Assembly: GCA_037952775.1 (NCBI GenBank)
Contig: JBANAY010000003.1
Coordinates: 17,422,001-17,486,000, forward strand
Direction of reading: 5' to 3'
Source: Clonostachys chloroleuca
Taxonomy: Eukaryota; Ascomycota; Sordariomycetes; Hypocreales; Bionectriaceae
DNA: 64,000 nt
Part shown: positions 33,731-46,093 of the stretch, piece after piece
Numbering within the stretch: the first letter of the stretch is position 1
Layout: each line of letters begins with the position of its first letter
The notes under the pieces: model-generated
What the model was told of the DNA's origin: nothing
Database searches by the model: none
Seen by the model: only the letters and a program-made list of their open reading frames with translations
Position numbers and translations under genes: made by a program

Positions 33731-34492
33731 CACAAAGCCGATTTACCAGGATCATGTGAACTCGGTTTTCTTTTCTTGGGTAGCGCATCTATTTCTTAAT
33801 GCCCGGTTACGCTTACGGCAGACTTTATTGAAGGCGTCAGAGGGCAAAGGACTTTTTTCGATTTTTTTAACAATCAATTTATGAGCTCGGGATAATTCAT
33901 TGGAGGAGTCAATGATACCCAGAGACATAGGGACATGGGCACACGGAGTTTTTGCTGGCAGCTAGGCAACAGTCGAGGGGGCGCGCGGGGTAGTCAACTC
34001 CTGGTAGAGAAGATATAGAGAAGGCCCTTCCGAGATTGCTTACTATTCTATTTAGAGTTTCATCTTCAGTCCTTCCGAGGGAGGACCGTGTTCTGTAACT
34101 AACAGATGGCCACATATTTACCTACAGGCTATTTGCATAGAGGGCAAACGAGCACTCTCTGAGCTGGGATAGGGCAGATTATACAGTGGGAGCTTAACTT
34201 GGGTATGGTGTATCTTCACCTGGAGCATCACTTCAAACGGTGATGGGTAGCTGGGTAGATGGCACTTTATACAAAATGGGTAAACGAGAAAACATATTTA
34301 ATAAGATTCAGCGATGTCATTGAGAATGATTCCACTGCCTTCTTTTTTTGCCAGCCCCCCTTTTTCAACGCCTCTAAATTCGACAAGCTAGATCCAAAAC
34401 ACGGTGGTATATATGTATGAGTCAATATAACAACGTATAAGGAAAGGGAAAAAGAAAGATAGACCGGTCAGCAAGCGGCGAAAGCCGCCTTC
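33731..34492. other. Convergent intergenic, unknown gene and Aco2
   Basis: 762 bp between two facing stops, with AT-rich 3' UTR-like sequence on both sides. No gene is seen. Confidence 0.5.
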
Positions 34493-37136
34493 CTACAGGC
34501 CCTTGGACAGCAGGTTCAGAGCGCTGCCGGCCAGGATGAAGCCGGCCTGGTCCTTGGTGACGGCGTGCTTGGTGGGGATGAGGATCTCCTCGCCCGAGTC
34601 CTTGGTGACCTTGACCTGGACGGTGCCCTTGCCGCCGTTCTGGAGCATCTCGTAGAGCCCCACGGTGGCGACCTGGTCCCCTGCGGCGATCTTGTCAAAG
34701 TCGGCCTCGTTCTCGAAGGTAAGGGGCACGACCCCCTGCTTCTTGAGGTTGGTCTCGTGGATGCGCGCAAAGGACTTGACGAGGACGATGCGGGCGCCGA
34801 GGTAGCGGGGCTGGAGGGCGGCGTGCTCGCGGGCGGACCCCTCACCGTAGTTGTGCTCGGCGACGACGAGCCACTCCTGGCCGCGGTCCTTCCAGAGCTG
34901 GCCGAGGTCGGGGATGGTGTGCTTGGAGCCGTCTAGGTCGTAGGCGGCGTTGACCTCGCCCGTCTCGGCGTTGATGGCGGTGTTGAGGGTGTTTGTGCTG
35001 ATGTTGGGGAGGTGGCCCTTGTACTTGAGCCAGGGCCCGGCCGCGGAGATGGTGTCGGTGGTGCACTTGCCCGTGATCTTGACCAGGACGCGGAGGCCGG
35101 AGAGGTCGGATCCGGGGAAGGGGGGAAAGGGGTCGAGGAAGGCGAGGCGCTCCGAGGTGGGGGAGATGGCGACCTGGGTGTTGGCGTCGGCCTCCTGGGA
35201 CAGGACGCGGAGGGACTCGCTGCCGGGCTCGAAGGGGGTCTCGGGGCCCTCGAGGCCGTGGGGCGCGGAGAACCTGAAGTCCTTGCCGTCTGGGGTCTTG
35301 ATCACGTCCGTCATGGGGTTGAAGGTGGTTGACCCGGCGAAAGCCATGGCTGTGACGATCTCGGGCGAGGCGAGGAAGTTCATGGTGTCGGGGTTGCCGT
35401 CGTTGCGGCCGCGGAAGTTGCGGTTGTACGAGGTCAGGATGGCGTTGGGGGTGCCCTTCTCGACGCCGTCCTTGCGCTTCCACTGACCGATGCAGGGGCC
35501 ACAAGCGTTGGAGAGGACGATTCCGCCGGCGCCCTCGAATGTCTCGAGAGTCCCGTCACGTTCGAGGGTAGCGCGGATCTGCTCGCTTCCAGGTGTGATG
35601 TAGAAGTCGGCGGAGGGCTTGAGGCCGGCAGCGGCAGCCTGCTTCAACAAACTCTCGACACGAGTCATATCCTCGTACGAGCTGTTGGTGCAGCTGCCAA
35701 TCAGGCCGGCGGAGAGCTTCTCGGGCCACTGCTGGTCCTTGACAGTCTCCTTGAACTTGGAGAGGGGGATTGCGAGATCAGGAGTGAAGGGGCCGTTGAT
35801 ATGAGGCTCAAGTGTGGAGAGGTCAATTCGGATAACCTGGTCATACTCAGCTCCTTCGTCTGCGCTGAATCGGAAATAGGCGTCCTTGTCAGCGCCGCTG
35901 CCGGGGAATTTCTGCAGGGTTTCAATGTTGCGAACTGCTTGACTTCGGCTGGTGGCTTCCAGGTATCGAGCAGATGAATCTGTGTAGGGGAAAATGGAGG
36001 TGGTCGCTCCTACCTCGGCACTATATTATACGAAAGGTTAGTCTGAGATTAAAACAGAGGACCCTAATGAGGTTCTCGTTATGGACGGTTGGGAAAACTT
36101 GCCCCTGCGTGAAGTGGTTAGCACTTATATGTAGCATTAATTAAGGGAGCAGTATGAGACAACGAACCATATTGCAGATAGTCGACTTGCCAGTCAAACT
36201 TAGGGTCTCGACACCAGAACCAAAATACTCGATAATAGATCCGGTTCCACCGCGAACAGTCAATTCGCCCGCTAATCGAAGAATGACGTCCTTGGGAGAC
36301 ACCCAGTCATTCAGCTTGCCAGTCAACTCAACACCAAGGATCTTGGGAGCCTTGAGTTCCCAGGGAGCACCAACAAGGGCCTCGACTGCGTCAGCACCTC
36401 CAACACCGATGGTGATGGTGGTGAGGCCACCGGCGTTGGGACTATGACTATCGGTTCCGAGCATCATCAGACCGGGCAGGGCGTAGTTTTCTAGGACGGT
36501 CTGGTGGATGATACCAGCTCCAGGAGGCCAGAAGTCCATACCATACTTGCGGGCGGCAGACTCGAGGAATTCGAAAACCTCCTTGTTAGTCTGAATACCA
36601 GCTTCCAGATCACCCTCGGCACCCTTGTATCCAACAATCAGATGGTCGCAGTGGATGCTGGCGGGGATAGCAGGGCGGGCCAGGTTGCAGGACATGAATT
36701 GGAGCAGAGCCATCTGGGCGGAAGCATCCTGCATGTTGACACGGTCGGGGTTGAGGCGCAGGTTGGCCCTGCCCCGGATACTGCGGCCATTGTCGGTGTT
36801 GTTGAGCAGCGACTCCTCGACGTTGTGCAGGTGGCTGTAGAGGATCTTCTCGGCGAGGGTCAGGCGCTGCTTTCCGAGGACCCGTCGGACTTCGGTGTAC
36901 TTGTTGAAGAGCTTCTCATAGGTCGGAGGCAGCGATTGGGCCGTGGAGAGGTGTCTGCGGGCGGAGGAGGCGGTGATGGCCATAAGTCGTGATGCTCCGG
37001 GGCCGGCGGTGCGTCGTCGCAGGACTTGCTGCGATGAGTGTCAGTGTGGCTCTAGGAGGGGCTTGGACGTGGGAGAGGGGGAGGGGCATACCGCCAGTGC
37101 GCTGCCCGAGCGGCTGGCCATGAGAATTGGTGCCAT
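34493..37136 (-). CDS. Mitochondrial aconitase, Aco2/AcoB type
   Basis: 4Fe-4S hydratase of the aconitase family. The N-terminus after the presequence (LPPTYEKLFNKYTEVRRVLG, then LTLAEKILYSHL) and the GTDSHSPNAGGL segment resemble yeast Aco2, the second mitochondrial aconitase, which dehydrates homocitrate in lysine synthesis, rather than the TCA enzyme Aco1. Exons on the minus strand: 37136-37092, 37028-36168, a 2-nt exon 36104-36103, and 36020-34493; 811 aa. The leader (MAPILMASRSGSALAQVLRR...) is Arg/Ser-rich and mitochondrial in type. Cluster cysteines are seen in GSCTNSSY and NACGPCIGQ. The C-terminal swivel domain has AEHNYGEGSAREHAAL. The joint between ICNM and GAEVGATTS needs two extra bases; see the micro-exon entry. 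Substrate preference is inferred. Confidence 0.9.
36021..36167 (-). other. Candidate 2-nt micro-exon between two introns in Aco2 gene
   Basis: On the minus strand, intron a (36167-36105, 63 nt, donor GTTCGT, branch GCTAACC, acceptor CACGCAG) is followed by GG (36104-36103). Intron b follows (36102-36021, 82 nt, GC donor GCAAGT, branch ACTAACC, acceptor ATATAG). ATG+GG+T gives Met-Gly and joins ICNM to GAEVGATTS in frame. A single intron from GTTCGT to ATATAG leaves the frame two bases short. The rival reading is two missing G in the sequence at 36167-36168. Confidence 0.5.
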
Positions 37137-39376
37137 AGTGCCAATTCCCCCCAGGCTGAGAAAATCTTGGTGTTCGGGTAGAGGTTTAAGACGAGAGATT
37201 CAGACGCATCTGGGGAAATTTTTGGGGCGTCTAGTAATTGTAAATTACCCGAACGGGATTGGAGCACGCCTTCAAAGTGGATCGCCGCTGGTCCGATCTT
37301 CGGCGACGGCTCGAGGAGCACAAGCTCGAGCAGCCCAGGACAAAGCATGGCGGAATCGTGGCAGACTTCGATTTTTCGCGAAAAAGGAATCACGAGAGCA
37401 TCAGGTTGGAAGCGGCAGGATGCTGCGCTGCAAGCTGTCGGCGAGTTGCCGTTGTGGAGTTTGGACTCAGGAAAATCCCGTCCACAATTCTTCACACACG
37501 ACCTTTCGGTTAGGCAAGCATTGATCATGCAACTCTCGCCCGGAGACTAAAACCAAATTCAAGCATAGGGCAAGAGAGAGAGATAATCGATGAATGAAGT
37601 CCCACGTGCTTTTTACTCGGAGTCGGGGTTCTCTCAAAGGGTCGACTGCTGAGGAGCAACCATCCTAGATCTAAATGCCTAGGTCAAGTTCAACTGACAT
37701 ATAAGAGATCGCCTTTTTCTTATTTGGTCCCGAATCAATTTGACAGATAGAATGTCTATTTATGGGCTTTGAAATTACGAATACACGCTCCTCAGTTGTG
37801 GTCAGCATATGCCGTGGCTCGACGCAATAGAGGCGCCTCGGCATTAATGCGATGCTGCCAAATTGATATTACTTCGCTTGCACGACACTTCTTGGTTGTT
37901 TACCTTATAGTCTAGATATCGATAAATACTGTAAGAGACGAGTTTTTGGTCGGCAGGCTATCAAAATGTACTGGTCGTATTACGTTACAATTCAGACGCT
38001 TTCTAGGAACACAGTTTCTTCGATGAATTTCTCGTGAAAGATTCAATTTTTAATAATCTCTGAAACACTAGGCTCTGATAATTAAAAAGGTTAGTACAGA
38101 GCTCATTCTATGCAAAATATGTGAGAAATTCCTTGTCGGTTTCTTTGAGGAGCAATGCTCTGGATAACGTTTGTGTCTGTCTCATCTTTCACAATTCATA
38201 TTTCTACGTGTTCAACAACAACTCCGCACGACTTATAAGACTAAATTCGGTATATTACGAAGGATCTTAATTGAATTAGTATTTCTTCTCTTCTCATCTT
38301 GTACTTGTTTTCCTTGAATGGTGTATAAAATTTTGAGATGCCGCCGAACGAGCATTGACCGTGATGAATAACATGGCTCATAACCCATTATTTAGTAGTC
38401 TAGGAATGACTCGATTCGAATTTGCACATGATTCCTAATTCTTTTTGAGATCAGGGGACTTATCCGAATGATATTGTATGGAAGAATTCTAGAAGTTTGT
38501 ACTATGCCACATGTATCGAGCTGCCGTCAATAAGTCGGCTGGTCAGCACCCAATCAGATTTCGCTTGAACCCAGGTACTGATTGAATTTCTTGTAGATAC
38601 ACAAAATGTATATTCGAGTAGCTTGAAAATTGAACATTCTTTGGAAGTTTCAAAAATCGCTGAGACCTGTCCTACAATATCAACGAGCGGCGCGTGCGTA
38701 TTGCCATGAAAATAAGCCCAAAAAATTTCACCTTTTATTTTCACTGCTAGCAATCCAAATATTTTAGGATATAAGAACGAGTATTGCATTCCAAATTATA
38801 TATGACTATCTCGAAGATTTGTGGTAACATCTGTTCAAGTCGATCTAGTTGTCTTTGGTGTAAATATTTAAAGTGAGGCATTCTGTTCATGATTGATATA
38901 AAAATACGCGGAAATAACAGGCTAACTAGATTAACACATCTGAACCAATCCTTAGTAAATGGAAGCAATGGAGGTCTTCGCGAGACGGGGTGGAACAACA
39001 AAGAACGACCCTAAGAGAATGTGACAAACAGTGACCCAGCTCGTATCGGCTCTTCTCTTGCTCCCGGGTAAGCTATCCGAGGAAGATCCACGCTGTAAGT
39101 CGCGTATCACAAACAAGAAGAACTGATTCGTTCTCTATCCTGAGATACGAGGGGTTTGGATCTGGACCTGGCCGTTTATTTCAGATACGTTTTAGGTGTG
39201 AATCTAATAGTCGGATTTCAATTACTATCAACAAATTTTAAGAGCCATGTATCTCTAACCGTCCCAAATGCGCGCCAGCTTCCTTAATCCACACAGCATG
39301 CATCCTTGCAGCGAAATTCCAAGTTTCCAAGTTTCCGAGTGCCGTCCTCCGAACACTCCAGGCTTCATTCTTTGCT
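37137..39376. other. Aco2 promoter and AT-rich island
   Basis: The first ~400 bp are normal in composition and hold the Aco2 promoter. From about 37600 to 39240 the DNA is clearly AT-rich compared with the neighbours. Two overlapping minus-strand frames (39001-38747 and 38789-38502) are open for 80-95 codons but match nothing I know, and have no clear start or introns. This could be a decayed gene, a decayed transposon changed by RIP (C-to-T mutation of repeats), or plain non-coding DNA. Confidence 0.5.
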
Positions 39377-42300
39377 TCACCAGGCAACAGCACCGTCAGC
39401 GTCATCCAGCCACAGCGTAGCCAGGTCCTTGGCAAGACCCAGCCGCAGCTTTCGCAGGACATCCTCTGCCTTTGTTGAGGCAGAGAATTCTTTCCTCCAA
39501 TCCCAGCCTCTCTGGATTGTCCCGCCGGCAGCCACAGATTTATGGAAATGGTTTGTCAACATGGAGCTGCCGCTCATTATGTAGCTGCCGCCCAACGACA
39601 TCGTCGATTTTTGCATCAGATCAGATGGCTTCGACCCCTTCAGTCCTTGACCTGACGAAAGAACCAGATCGAAAAACTCCTCACATGCTGAATACACCCG
39701 TGAGCCGACAGTCTGAATATCCTCGACAGCCTTCAGCAGGATATCGATTTGCTCAAGAGTGATGGCAGTCGGTGATTGGTGGATGAAGACGGTTGCCTCT
39801 CCCAGGAGTGCCAATAAGAAGTCCTCGCTTACCACGGCATCTCTAGCGTCGTCGTACAGCCCACCGCGGATATTATCATCAGAGCTGGAAACGACTGCCA
39901 CAAGAGCAAAGGCGGCCTGCTTTTTCAAAGCCAGGGTTTTCGAGGAGGACAGCCCTTTGGACTGCAATTCGTCTCTAAGCTCATAGAATTTACGCAGTGT
40001 TGCGTAACCACTCATCATGCGACCGAGGAGCTGTGCCGCCTCCAGGTCTTGCTCTGCACGTCTTTCAAGTGTCTCTCCTCGCTTTCGCAGCAGGTTTTTA
40101 AGTTCCACGTCCAGATCCTTCTCTGCGGGGTACACCGTAGATTGGATTAACGAGTATGAAATTAGCAGGTTGAGCACCTCTCGAACCTTGTCAGTGCGGT
40201 GCGATAGTGCGTAGTACCACAAGGCCTCGCCAAATCTGTGCGATTCCTGTGACAATATATCCGCATATGTCTAACGCCCATGTTAGTCTAAGATTCTCGG
40301 ACAGTTTTAAAGGGGATGTCTCATACCTCTGCAGTCTCTTCTGCGAAATTAATCAACCCAAGTTCATTTAGAATCCTCCACATTTTGTCAACCGTTGAGC
40401 TCGAATGCTCATCCAGGGTCTTGAGAATGTCCCTCAGCAGCTCTCCTACTGTTGTTTCGGACTTCTCGGTCGCATCCATTCGACCAAGGACTTGAATGGC
40501 CAGCTCCCAGCCTTCGCGCTGAGGAGACAAGTGTTCAATACCAGCAAGCTGCCTTGCGTAAGCCTCGAGAGTGCTATCCTTGACACCCTCAATATCATCG
40601 AGCGTGGGTTGCGGGATATTGAGAATCTCGAGATCTTCCATGTCAAGGTTGTCCATGAGAAGGGGTTTCTTAGCCTCGGTGATGGGCAGCCAGCGCCCCA
40701 ACGAAGCAATTTCAGCCACTGAGCTCGCCACAGGAAGAGACCATGCGCGCAAGAAGCCAATAACACCTTCAACATTGCCTTCAAAAGCAGATGCAATAGC
40801 AACTTCAACGGGATTCATTGCATTTGGCACAAGATCCGACTGCAGGACATAATGGAATGTCGCAGTGAGACGATCGAAGTAACCTTCCAGGTCATTTTGC
40901 CTAAACGTCGAGGCGAGAAGATCACGCTGTTGAGTAAATCCAATCGCATTCTGCTGGTCAGACTTTTCGTCCCACCAAGCAAACATGCCGACAGTTGCCT
41001 CGCACCAATCCTGCGCCGTATCGATGATGGCCTCGTTGTTTCCGAGCACGATCCCGTACACTGCTTGCAGATTCTCATAAATGTCCCATGGAAGTTGGCT
41101 AGTCGATTTTCTAGCCATGGTAGACATAGACAGACCCATAGGTGGCAAAGCCTGGTCGTCTTCCGAGTTGCGGAAGTGATCTGTGCCCTCGGCGAATACC
41201 GTCATTTTATCCCGTGCTCCACGTGCCTGAATTCTGAAGAGCGTCCAGCTACTATTTTTGATGTCCCAGTCAGACTTCGTGGCAGGACACAGCTCCAAAG
41301 TCTCGCAGCAGGTAGCAACGAACCGCTTCACATTCTCCAAAGCCTTGCCAGTGTATGCAGGTTCCCGCCTCGGGCCCCTAGTCACAGACTCCCACCCAGC
41401 ATTTCGAAGTAGATCAATCGCATCCGCTAGCTCACCTCTTAAGAGAGAGTTTCGCACGGTCTGCCAGAAGAGGCTGTGAGAAGCAGGGCTTGGTTGGTAG
41501 TAGCGCACATTTCGAGCTTGATCAGGATACAAATTGTGTGAGGTTCGGAGCCAGTCCAATAATGCCTCGGGGACAGGTGGAATCTTTTGATCTCCTGCCC
41601 CATCGCCCAAGAATCGAGTATGGTGTAATCGCAGTATCAAATGAGCGACATAGGCTGCCTTTTCAAATGCGGAATCTGTAGGGCCAGGCCCAACATAAGC
41701 CAGGCGCTCCCCTTCCTTTGGAAGCCTGGCGGCGAATTCATTCCACAAGGTAACGAGGCGGAAGGTAGCATTGGCTAGGGAGTCGTCCAGTCTTTCTTCA
41801 TCCTCACTCGTGCCAACCCCTTCATCATACAACCGGCAGATTATGCTCTCGGTCTCCAAAATTAAATGAGGGGGCTCAACGAGCTTTGCGATGTCGAATG
41901 AAGTATAAAATTCCCGTGCAATAGAGGCAAACTCGAAGCCTCGGTTGCGTCCAGATGATCCCAAGAGCGCGGTCGACTGTCGGTACAGGCTCTCTGCTTC
42001 CTTTCGGACCCTATTACTTGCTGCTGGTGTGTTGAGCATCATCAAATCCGATTCTTCACCGATGACTGGCTGCCCATAAGGTCGGTCATCGTGGCGCATA
42101 TTCAGAAACATATCAGCCTCGTCCCCAGAGCCATCTGCATCTTCAGACACATCATCCTCTAATCCATGATCCTGGTAGCGGACCTGTCTTTCTTCCTCTT
42201 CCTCTTCCTCCTCCTCCTCCTCCTCCTCCTCCTCCCCCTCTTCCTGTTCATCGTCGTAGTTATCCTCTTCTAGATCGAGGTCGCGAGTGATTGCTCGCTC

Positions 42301-42981
42301 GATCTCATCTTCCATCTCTTTATTGCCGATATGCTTTTGCGCAAACGAACTCCGGAACAAACTGCCCGGAGGGGGTTGGATATCCTCCTCTCCCTCGGCA
42401 TCCTCGTCAAGATCCTCATCAGGCTCGAAATCCCCCATATTATATTGTCTGCTGAGACCTGAGGCAGGTCTTCCTCTTGGTCCTATCGAGCGGCCCAGTG
42501 GAGCATTTGACTTCTCACTGCGACCAAACAGGTTCGTTCGTGTGCTATCTCGGGCAAAGTTGCTGCCGCCAAAGTTTGGTGTAGGTTGTCCGGCCATACT
42601 ACGCATTATGGAACTACCAAGATACGAGTCGGAAGGCGCCCCAGCTGGTGTGAAAGATGCGACTGAAGATGGGGGTGGTGGGCCAGCAGGTGTGGTTGAT
42701 GGGAGATCACCAAAGGTCGGGAGTCCCGAGTGTCTCTGGGGTGTTTGAGATGGCATTGAAGGGCTTGGGCTGCCCGGGGGACTCGAGTCCGGGACAATGA
42801 ATCGGTTAGCCATGGTGGTCGGTGTCGACTTCTTTGTCTTCTTCGATACCGATGCCGTTGTCGTAGGGGAAGATTTTGGATGTGAGGTGGTCGAATGGGA
42901 ATGATGGTGATGACTGCAGGCCGCGCAGCGACGTCTCGAAGGCTTCTCCGTGCCTTGTGTCGCGCGATCAGGATGCGACAT
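39377..42981 (-). CDS. NUP85: Nucleoporin Nup85
   Basis: Scaffold nucleoporin of the Y-shaped Nup84 complex that coats the nuclear pore. Two exons, 42981-40327 and 40270-39377, with a 56-bp intron, give 1182 aa. Residues 1-370 are low-complexity: Ser/Pro/Thr-rich, a His-rich patch (~23-28), and a Glu run (~255-275, from a CTC/TCC repeat). The Nup85 alpha-helical solenoid occupies about 400-1100; seen segments include YTSFDIAKLVEPPHLILETE, SLFWQTVRNSLLRGELADAI and SHRFGEALWYYALSHRTDKV. The start is the ATG at 42981 (MSHPDRATQG). The N-terminal extension is common in filamentous fungi but poorly conserved, so a later start (the Met before ANRFIVPDSSPPGSP) is possible. Confidence 0.9.
42196..42240 (+). 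repeat. TCC/CTC trinucleotide repeat (poly-Glu coding)
   Basis: A run of TCC units on the plus strand encodes the Glu tract of Nup85. It is a likely site of length variation between strains. Confidence 0.8.
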
Positions 42982-44177
42982 GAAAGCACGATTGAAAGCA
43001 AGGGGGGCCTTTGATCACTCAGTGCACATATCACATTTGAACGACAAAGACGTCAGTCAGTGCGAAACGCGTGCTTGGGTATTTTTTTGAGAGCTACCGC
43101 GACCAGAGCTATCCACCCGAAATTTACCCGGCCATCACACAGGTAACCGTCCAGTCCTCAGTTCACCTTGGTGCTGGAACGTCTGTGCACGATTAGACCA
43201 CGCCTAACCTAGAGACAATCATGTATGCGATTGCTCCAACAGAAGGAACTCATCCGTTTGGAATCTAAGTACCAGGCAGGTGATGCCGAGACTTACTAAA
43301 TTAAAATGGGGTGTATAGACAGCTCTCTGTGATCAAAACATCATTTTAACGTATGGGTCAGGTCAGAGAGCAAGATCATGTACAGGAACAAAGTTGCGCA
43401 ATCAGGAAGTATTTATAGAAAACAGTAGAATGAAACCCGCACACTCGGGAGTAGTTACCCAGCACAGCCAGGATGGGATTCTCTTGTTCCAAGGACAACT
43501 TGGAGCTACAACATGCTTAAAACTTATCTCAGGACTAACCGAGCAAGAATACCCGTAGCCCCATCTCTCACGGTCTAGCCCAGCGTCCGTATCTACAAAT
43601 ACCCATCGTAATGACTCACTCCCCGAGTATTGTCCCCAATCGCCGGATTCTTAATCAGTCGGGGTTTGGCATCCATAGCATCCACGATATGCCCAAGGCT
43701 GCTGGGACAGTGGCAATATGTCGTGGACGAAAAGCGCTATGTAATAGTGCTACCTAATCTGAGCCCAGAATGCTTCCTACCAATAGCCATCGGCTGGCTT
43801 CCCGTTGTTCGGAGGGGTTTTCACTAATACAGGCAGAGCTGCCCCCTCTCTGGTATTTTCCCCATTATTCTAAGCCAATCATTGGCAACATGCATTGAGA
43901 TCTGGTTATCTTTGTTGAACTAGGTTAGCCTACGCGCTCCTGAGTTAAATCTTCCCCTCCGCAGCGGGGTAACTATTCTCGGCGCTCTTCGGTGATCGGA
44001 AAGTAAACGAATGTGAAAGGCAAGCTCGGAAGCTGGTTTGCTTTTCCTCCTACCTATATAACAACATTGACGGTAGCTCCGACTCGTCGTCTACTCAAGC
44101 TTTGATTCTGTCAATTTCACGTACCCAATCCCCCTCCAACCCTCACCTAGAGCCTCACCTCTTAGTGACATCATACA
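42982..44177. promoter_or_regulatory. Divergent promoter region, Nup85 and formaldehyde dehydrogenase
   Basis: 1.2 kb between two outward ATGs. It contains TGACTCA (43612-43618), the perfect Gcn4/CpcA-type site, and a TATATAA box at 44055-44061, 117 bp before the dehydrogenase ATG. No coding sequence is recognised. Confidence 0.45.
44055..44061 (+). promoter_or_regulatory. TATA box of formaldehyde dehydrogenase gene
   Basis: TATATAA lies 117 bp before the start codon, in a pyrimidine-rich context suited to a strongly expressed fungal gene. Seen in sequence; use inferred. Confidence 0.45.
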
Positions 44178-45568
<1,391 letters not shown>

Positions 45569-46093
45569 AAAGGGTACAAAACCTGTAAAATAATTAAGTT
45601 AAAAATTTGAACATATGTGAATAATAAAAGCCATTGTCATTACAAAGCTCTAAAATGAACCGTGATGTTCTAAGAAGAAGAGGGCGTCCCTCCGGTGGAT
45701 GAGCTCCCCAATTTATACCACTCCGTAGACTGGGCTGTTGGCACCTTGATGGTTCGATGCAGATGGCTCTGATCACAGTAAGGACAGGCATCCAGCATGC
45801 ATCTAAGCCGTATTAGTGCGCAACTTATTAAGCATTGGCGAAAGAGAGCAGAATCAAATTCGTCGCCCTGTCAGGAGGAATAGGGGGTGTGAAGGTGTAG
45901 GGTAAGCTGCCAGAGCACGCAAGAAGCAAGAGAGTAATTGAGAGCTTCTGAATGGCTAGGAGAGAGTATCTAGGATCCATTCTTGCGTCCTTCCAATCAA
46001 CGCGTCAGAATATCCAGGAATCTTTGCGTGCTTCGCAGTTTGGCTGGCGTTGTTTCTTGAAAGTTAAATGAGTTCTTTCACAGAATCACTACG
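45569..46093. other. Intergenic, formaldehyde dehydrogenase to Nth1
   Basis: 525 bp in tandem orientation, with an AT-rich 3' UTR at its left end. No gene is seen. Confidence 0.5.

Noticed and set aside
34493..37136. Canonical TCA-cycle aconitase Aco1
   Set aside because: The N-terminal region follows yeast Aco2 rather than Aco1, although the core enzyme family is the same.
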